DNA of 6,822 nucleotides from Spirochaetia bacterium (GTDB taxonomy: Bacteria; Spirochaetota; Spirochaetia; PWKH01). The stretch covers positions 1 through 6,822 of the forward strand of contig SKXS01000186.1 in the NCBI GenBank assembly GCA_007128345.1, written 5' to 3'. The notes below the pieces were generated by a model. That model saw only the letters and a list, made by a program, of their open reading frames with translations. It was not told the origin of the DNA and searched no databases. This document shows, one piece after another, positions 3,681 to 6,822 of this stretch (position 1 is the first letter of the stretch; each line of letters begins with the position of its first letter). The position numbers were made by a program, and so were the translations under genes.

Positions 3681-3976
3681 AATGAAATACGGGTAGCCAT
3701 GAAACCGTGTATATTATGGGGTTTTCCTTAATGATTCTGTACGTATAGGGGGGGGGCTACGTTGCATGGTGGTTACTGATTGATGTATATGGGTGGGTTT
3801 GCAATCGGCTTAACATGTAGGGTATTTATGGTTGTCTGTGTGGGTGTGTGGTTGTTGTTCGATTGGCGGTTGGTTAGTGGGAAAAAGGTGGGTTAAAAAT
3901 TACATTACAACGCGTGTGCGCGGGCGCGGTTAGGTAATTTGGGGTGGGGATTAGGGAAGGGATGTGAAGATAAATG

Positions 3977-4004
3977 TTGACAAAGTGGGGTTTATGTGTA
4001 TTGT
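3977..4004 (+). promoter_or_regulatory. Candidate promoter of the rightward packaging operon
   Basis: A perfect TTGACA -35 (3977-3982) is followed after 16 bases by TATTGT (3999-4004, 4 of 6 matches to TATAAT), about 20 bases before the start codons at 4025/4028. It lies at the end of the G/T-rich stretch and at the point where rightward genes begin. Transcription from here would exclude the in-frame ATG at 3974 as a start. Confidence 0.55.
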
Positions 4005-4250
4005 TGTATGGATTGCTAGGGGATATGATGAAATCTAAGAGAAAAATCTGGCGTGTAAATACGGCGCAAATCGCGGAGTTTGTTAGGAAAAAGCCACAAA
4101 TGGTACGTAAAGACATCCATAGTGGTGTTTGTAATCCTGACGACTTAGGGGGCTTTGCGCGGTATTTATTGGGTGAAAGATGGAAGTCAGAACGGGATAA
4201 GTAGGGGTTTTAAGATATAGTTGTAGGGATCGCTAGGGGTTATGATTAAA
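3999..4250 (+). repeat. Duplicated leader module (3999-4033 and 4216-4250)
   Basis: The 35 bases before and at the start of the HTH gene recur, with 5 mismatches, 217 bases downstream in the leader of the next gene. Each copy holds a -10-like TAT(T/A)GT, GCTAGGGG as Shine-Dalgarno, and an ATGAT(G/T)AAA start. In the second copy TATAGT matches the -10 consensus in 5 of 6 positions but has no clear -35. Confidence 0.65.
4025..4204 (+). CDS. Small helix-turn-helix protein upstream of terminase genes
   Basis: The 59-residue basic protein (MMKSKRKIWRVNTAQIAEFV...) has a likely helix-turn-helix at residues 12-33 (NTAQIAEFV, turn, QMVRKDIHSG), then CNPDDLGGFARYLLGERW, which resembles the follow-on helix of small wHTH domains such as that of lambda gpNu1 or excisionase-like proteins. 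This is pattern resemblance, not a match I can compute. AGGGG (4018-4022) precedes two adjacent ATGs (4025, 4028); spacing slightly favours 4028. An ATG at 3974 is in frame but overlaps the TTGACA box and adds an odd hydrophobic leader, so I reject it. As first gene of the packaging operon it may recognise the packaging site, or be a regulator. Confidence 0.7.
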   Translation: MMKSKRKIWRVNTAQIAEFVRKKPQMVRKDIHSGVCNPDDLGGFARYLLGERWKSERDK

Positions 4251-4259
4251 AACAAATAG
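4242..4259 (+). other. Five-codon mini-ORF (MIKNK) before the 81-residue gene
   Basis: The second copy of the duplicated leader keeps an ATG with GCTAGGGG in front of it, but the frame stops after MIKNK. Its TAG stop (4257-4259) overlaps the AGGAG Shine-Dalgarno (4258-4262) of the gene starting at 4268. The product parallels MMKSK at the start of the HTH gene. It may be a decayed copy of that start or a translation-coupling leader. Confidence 0.35.
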
Positions 4260-4267
4260 GAGACGAA

Positions 4268-4513
4268 ATGACAGAAGAGAAGAATAGAATGAAGACTACA
4301 ATAGCGGTGGGTAAATGGAGCGACGGTACATTTTACCCGTACACCTCTAATCGGTACTCCACCATAGCGGATGCCATTTCTGATTCAAGGGGTCTTACTG
4401 CTGGGGAGTATGATCTAGTTCGGGTGATTCCGAAGAAGCTGGTAGTAAAGAGCGAGATGATCACCACCGCACGGCTAGATAGGGGGACGAGGAAGGACAG
4501 TTTTGAGATATGA
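4268..4513 (+). CDS. Hypothetical 81-residue protein
   Basis: The start at 4268 is supported by AGGAG (4258-4262) five bases upstream; an internal MKTTIAVGKW start would be weaker. The 81-residue product has a beta-rich N-terminal half (TTIAVGKWSDGTFYPYTSNRYSTIADAISDSRG), then AGEYDLVRVIPKKLVVKSEMITTARL and a charged tail. The aspect is that of a small soluble alpha/beta domain: strand, aromatic loop, helix, strands. No motif is recognised. Its stop overlaps the next start as ATGA (4510-4513), coupling it to the zinc-ribbon/terminase genes, so it is probably expressed with packaging proteins. Confidence 0.75.
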   Translation: MTEEKNRMKTTIAVGKWSDGTFYPYTSNRYSTIADAISDSRGLTAGEYDLVRVIPKKLVVKSEMITTARLDRGTRKDSFEI

Positions 4514-5295
4514 GGTGTGTGGGGCAGTTGGAGGAGTTGAAGGAGAAAGGGGTGGACGGGGATGTGTGTCAATGCAACAATGAGGCGGGGCAAGGCACGT
4601 CTCATCCGGGGTTTGGTTACTGTAAGGCCTGTGAGCGGGGCAAGACGAGGGAGGAGTGTGATGAGATGGCTGTAAAACATGAGAAGCTGGTATTGGACGG
4701 GCATAAAGAGGAGTTGCCTGTTTTGAAGACGTACGAGGCCCTGTTAATGCAGGAGGTAAATTACAGTGAACAGCAGCAGGAGATTAACAGGGCCTTACAG
4801 CGGGCTAAAGGGATACTTGAAGATATGGCCGAGGAAGTCACCGACTTTCGGGACAGGCTCGGGGCTGGTAGTGAAGGGGAACGGGTTGAAGCACTTAATG
4901 CAATAGCGGAGGCTTTGAAGGAGACGGAGTTTATTGATCCGGAACAAGGCAGGGAATTACAGGCCAGCCTGAACAATCTCCTGAGCGGGGGCGGATTAAC
5001 GGAACGCGGCAAAGAAGGGCCGATAGCCTTAAGCGACGACACCCGATACAAGCTGTCAGCGACCTTGAACGAACAAATGCGCCGTAACGCGGAGACGATA
5101 GCGAAGATAGCGCGTGACAGCTTTGACGTGGGTAAAGATAAATATGTGGAGAAATCCTTATTGAAACGGCTATTGGTTCCAGGTTTACTGGACATCATCA
5201 GGGAATTGTCCGAAGGGAACCCGCAGTTAGAGGATATGGGGATAGAGAAGTTGCACCGCTTATTCATGCAGGTAGACGAGGAGAGCAAGAAATGA
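4510..5295 (+). CDS. Zinc-ribbon/coiled-coil protein, probable terminase small subunit
   Basis: The 261-residue protein has an N-terminal cysteine cluster C20-x-C22 ... C38-x2-C41 around GQGTSHPGFGYCKAC. The pattern G-x-G-T-x-H-x-G-x-G-x-C-K recalls the zinc-binding segment seen in small terminase-like proteins encoded just before terL in other phages, where it often ends in HGG; here the last ligand is CERGK. Then follow a likely coiled coil (about 85-115, EQQQEINRALQRAKGILEDMAEEV), a helical region (120-160), a Gly-rich linker (159-169), and a long C-terminal helical part (175-260). It overlaps terL by ATGA (5292-5295) and the 81-residue gene by ATGA. AGGAAGG lies about 12 bases before the ATG, so translation probably relies on coupling. 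The small-subunit role rests on position plus the zinc motif. Confidence 0.8.
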   Translation: MRCVGQLEELKEKGVDGDVCQCNNEAGQGTSHPGFGYCKACERGKTREECDEMAVKHEKLVLDGHKEELPVLKTYEALLMQEVNYSEQQQEINRALQRAKGILEDMAEEVTDFRDRLGAGSEGERVEALNAIAEALKETEFIDPEQGRELQASLNNLLSGGGLTERGKEGPIALSDDTRYKLSATLNEQMRRNAETIAKIARDSFDVGKDKYVEKSLLKRLLVPGLLDIIRELSEGNPQLEDMGIEKLHRLFMQVDEESKK

Positions 5296-6822
5296 GTGAG
5301 TTGACCTTTTTATCTGAAGCATTAAAACAGCATCAACAGAAGACGGAGATGACGGATTATCTCGCGTTTGAGCCGTTTGACGTGAAGAAGCGCGAAAGCT
5401 GGCAGTACGAGAAGGCGCGGGAAGACGGTGTTGACTTATTGGACCCGAAAATAAGTCGTATCATAGGAGAAGACCCGCACCCGTTTCAGACGGGCTACAT
5501 CACAAACAACACCTACTTAACTATTATCCTGAAAGGCTCGCAGGTAGGCGGTAGTCGTGCGGCCATTATCAGGGCGTTATGTCAGCTTACAGGGGTGTTT
5601 CCGTACAGTCTCCGGCACGACGCAGGGGTAGACACAGGCATACCGAGGAAAGTATCATGGGAGAACCTGCGCCGCTGGGGCCGTCGCCATATTAAATCCA
5701 ACACCTGGCTGACAACTAACATCAGGAAATACTCGTCGTATGCGAATAACGAGGATCAGCTTCAAGCAGTTGCCATTGCGGAAGGCTGGGATTGCGGAAC
5801 GATAATTGGTGTAGGTAAGTTCCCGCCCGACTTAGTGGCCCGTGAAGGCTCTGAAATCTGGATTGGCACGTATCAGAGAGCGTTTCAGGCCATGTGGAAT
5901 CCGAACCTCTTCATTCGATCCGGTAGACCGTTATTGCCTGAGACGCTGGTTGACATGAGTAGAGGCAATAAGGGATACAGCGTCAGGGAAAGTACCGTGT
6001 ACCTGATTAGGAATACCGCAATCCGCGTTATCACCTACGAATCCGGTGTGGAAAAGTTCGAGGCGTTCAAGGCGCGGGAAATCATTCTGGACGAGGAACC
6101 GCCGACGGACGATTACTATTCTGCCGCACAAGAGCGCGGCCAGCAACTTAACATGGTAATGACACCGTACAGAGGTATGACATGGAGTCGCGACATCATA
6201 TTCGGCACGCACAACCTTTCCGTTAAGAAGGTGTTCCATGCCACGCAATACGACAGTCCGTATTGTGACAACGACGAGATTGAGGCACGCCGCATCAACA
6301 ACCCGTTATACCGTAGACGCGCCCGTGTCTGGGGTCTGCACGGGGAACAATCCGGCGAACCTTACTTTAACAGGGATAAACTGGACGCTTGGCTCACACG
6401 GTTGAGTCCTTTTTATCGGAGGATGGTGGTTGAAACCAACGAACCATGGAACGGGATACGCGGCGAAGAAGGGGTGCTCCGTTCCGAGACGGAACTGATC
6501 GGGCAGGACAAGGATGATGACCGCTACGTCTGGCGCGTGTACGAGGAGCCTGTACCTAACACCGCTTACATGCTCGTTACAGACCACGCTGAAGGCGCGG
6601 AGATAGGGGAGGAAGCTGGCGACTGGCAGACAGGTATCATGTTCAGGCCGCCACTGGAGAAGGAGAAATGGCCGAAAGTTGTGGCTCTTATCAGGAGCAG
6701 CCTGCCCGTAAGTGATTTCGCTGATGTCTGTCTGATGATGGCTCACCACTACAACGACGCCACCCTGTGTCCCGAAGCTGATAAACGCGGTGCGGCCAAC
6801 GCCTATTATCATGCAAGAGTCA
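5292..6822 (+). CDS. terL: Phage terminase large subunit, C-terminus beyond the window
   Basis: The reading frame is open for 510 codons to the window end. The N-terminal ATPase shows the adenine-binding-like HPFQTGY (63-69), a deviant Walker A LKGSQVGGSR (80-89) with the lysine at the front and Gly where Lys is normal (as described for lambda gpA), Walker B IILDEEP with D267/E268, and a coupling motif MTPYRG (290-295). The C-terminal nuclease starts at YMLVTDHAEG with the first acidic residue D431, GDW at 443-445, and CPEADKRG with E494 as probable second acid; the third acid lies beyond the edge. TerL packages DNA into procapsids and cuts concatemers. Walker A and B are about 185 residues apart, longer than the usual 90-100. 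The start overlaps the upstream stop (ATGA). Identity is secure; the packaging type is not. Confidence 0.93.
   Translation, partial: MSELTFLSEALKQHQQKTEMTDYLAFEPFDVKKRESWQYEKAREDGVDLLDPKISRIIGEDPHPFQTGYITNNTYLTIILKGSQVGGSRAAIIRALCQLTGVFPYSLRHDAGVDTGIPRKVSWENLRRWGRRHIKSNTWLTTNIRKYSSYANNEDQLQAVAIAEGWDCGTIIGVGKFPPDLVAREGSEIWIGTYQRAFQAMWNPNLFIRSGRPLLPETLVDMSRGNKGYSVRESTVYLIRNTAIRVITYESGVEKFEAFKAREIILDEEPPTDDYYSAAQERGQQLNMVMTPYRGMTWSRDIIFGTHNLSVKKVFHATQYDSPYCDNDEIEARRINNPLYRRRARVWGLHGEQSGEPYFNRDKLDAWLTRLSPFYRRMVVETNEPWNGIRGEEGVLRSETELIGQDKDDDRYVWRVYEEPVPNTAYMLVTDHAEGAEIGEEAGDWQTGIMFRPPLEKEKWPKVVALIRSSLPVSDFADVCLMMAHHYNDATLCPEADKRGAANAYYHARV

Larger units (their letters stand above)
3048..3976. other. 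Gene-free region between leftward and rightward genes; candidate origin or packaging region
   Basis: I see no credible gene here. In order it holds a GC-rich inverted repeat (3081-3115), an AT-rich block with TATACGTATA and an 8-T run (3116-3195), two 30-base tandem units, two 9-base tandem units, an iteron-like C-rich array (3410-3567), G runs (3366-3374, 3580-3587, 3601-3607, 3748-3756), an 18-base direct repeat (3640-3680), and a G/T-rich stretch (about 3690-3976) with an alternating CGCGTGTGCGCG tract near 3910. The + strand changes from C-rich to G-rich near 3570. Position at the divergence of transcription and upstream of terminase genes suits a replication origin or a cos/pac site; this is inference. 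Confidence 0.45.

Noticed and set aside
3358..3682. Three overlapping ORFs with Pro/Tyr/Ile-rich repeats
   Set aside because: The sequence is a direct translation of the tandem C-rich array; no start signals.
3974..4024. N-terminal extension MLTKWGLCVLLYGLLGD of the HTH gene
   Set aside because: The ATG overlaps the TTGACA box, and the matching duplicated leader downstream is non-coding.
3874..4116. Leftward 80-codon ORF
   Set aside because: It lies antisense to the HTH gene and the G/T-rich stretch and has no start signal.
4761..5288. Leftward 175-codon ORF opposite the zinc-ribbon gene
   Set aside because: Ser/Leu-rich shadow of a well supported gene; no Shine-Dalgarno.
5796..5822. A second P-loop-like stretch GTIIGVGKF (residues 169-177) in TerL
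   Set aside because: Spacing is not GxxxxGK and it is followed by Phe instead of Ser/Thr; LKGSQVGGSR fits the terminase position better.
5931..6812. Leftward ORFs of 61-168 codons opposite terL
   Set aside because: Shadows of a secure terminase gene.

Overview
This window looks like part of a tailed double-stranded DNA phage (or prophage) genome. At the right end, reading rightward, is a terminase large subunit gene (cut by the window edge). It is preceded by a probable small-subunit/zinc-ribbon gene, an unknown 81-residue gene and a short helix-turn-helix gene. To the left are very small, tightly packed leftward genes of the kind phages carry in early or accessory regions. Shine-Dalgarno sites of the AGGAG type precede almost every gene and several junctions are 4-base ATGA overlaps, so the host is a bacterium with ordinary SD-led initiation. 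No gene gives a reliable host assignment; base composition is moderate.

Layout. (1) 1-1605: eight leftward genes, most 30-120 residues, forming a translationally coupled train (1605 to 161) plus a gene cut by the left edge that has its own strong sigma70-type promoter. Three of these (32 residues visible, 44 and 34 residues) are shorter than a usual ORF cutoff; two sit in ATGA-overlap register with their neighbours, which makes them credible. (2) 1606-2609: about 1 kb without a convincing gene but dense in stem-loops, alternative pairings, a pseudoknot-like arrangement, a repeated AGTAACA/TGTTACT palindrome, a 53-base hairpin, three ACGGACA/TGTCCGT operator-like palindromes and a GC-rich terminator-like hairpin. 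The best reading is a large structured non-coding RNA and/or a regulatory platform. (3) 2610-3047: a leftward gene for a basic 145-residue protein of unknown function. (4) 3048-3976: a second gene-free stretch, quite different in character: an AT-rich block, short tandem repeats, an iteron-like array of about eleven 12-17 base C-rich units, runs of 7-9 G, and a switch from C-rich to G/T-rich on the + strand. It lies between leftward and rightward transcription and just before the packaging genes, so it could be a replication origin, a packaging (cos/pac) region, or both. (5) 3977-6822: the rightward operon, with a TTGACA promoter, a small HTH protein, an 81-residue protein, a zinc-ribbon/coiled-coil protein and the terminase large subunit, the last three joined by ATGA overlaps.

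How it may work together (inference): the rightward operon encodes the packaging motor. The small HTH protein and the zinc-ribbon protein could share the DNA-recognition task normally done by one small terminase subunit, and the repeat array upstream would be a natural target. The 1 kb structured region is the best candidate for something undescribed.
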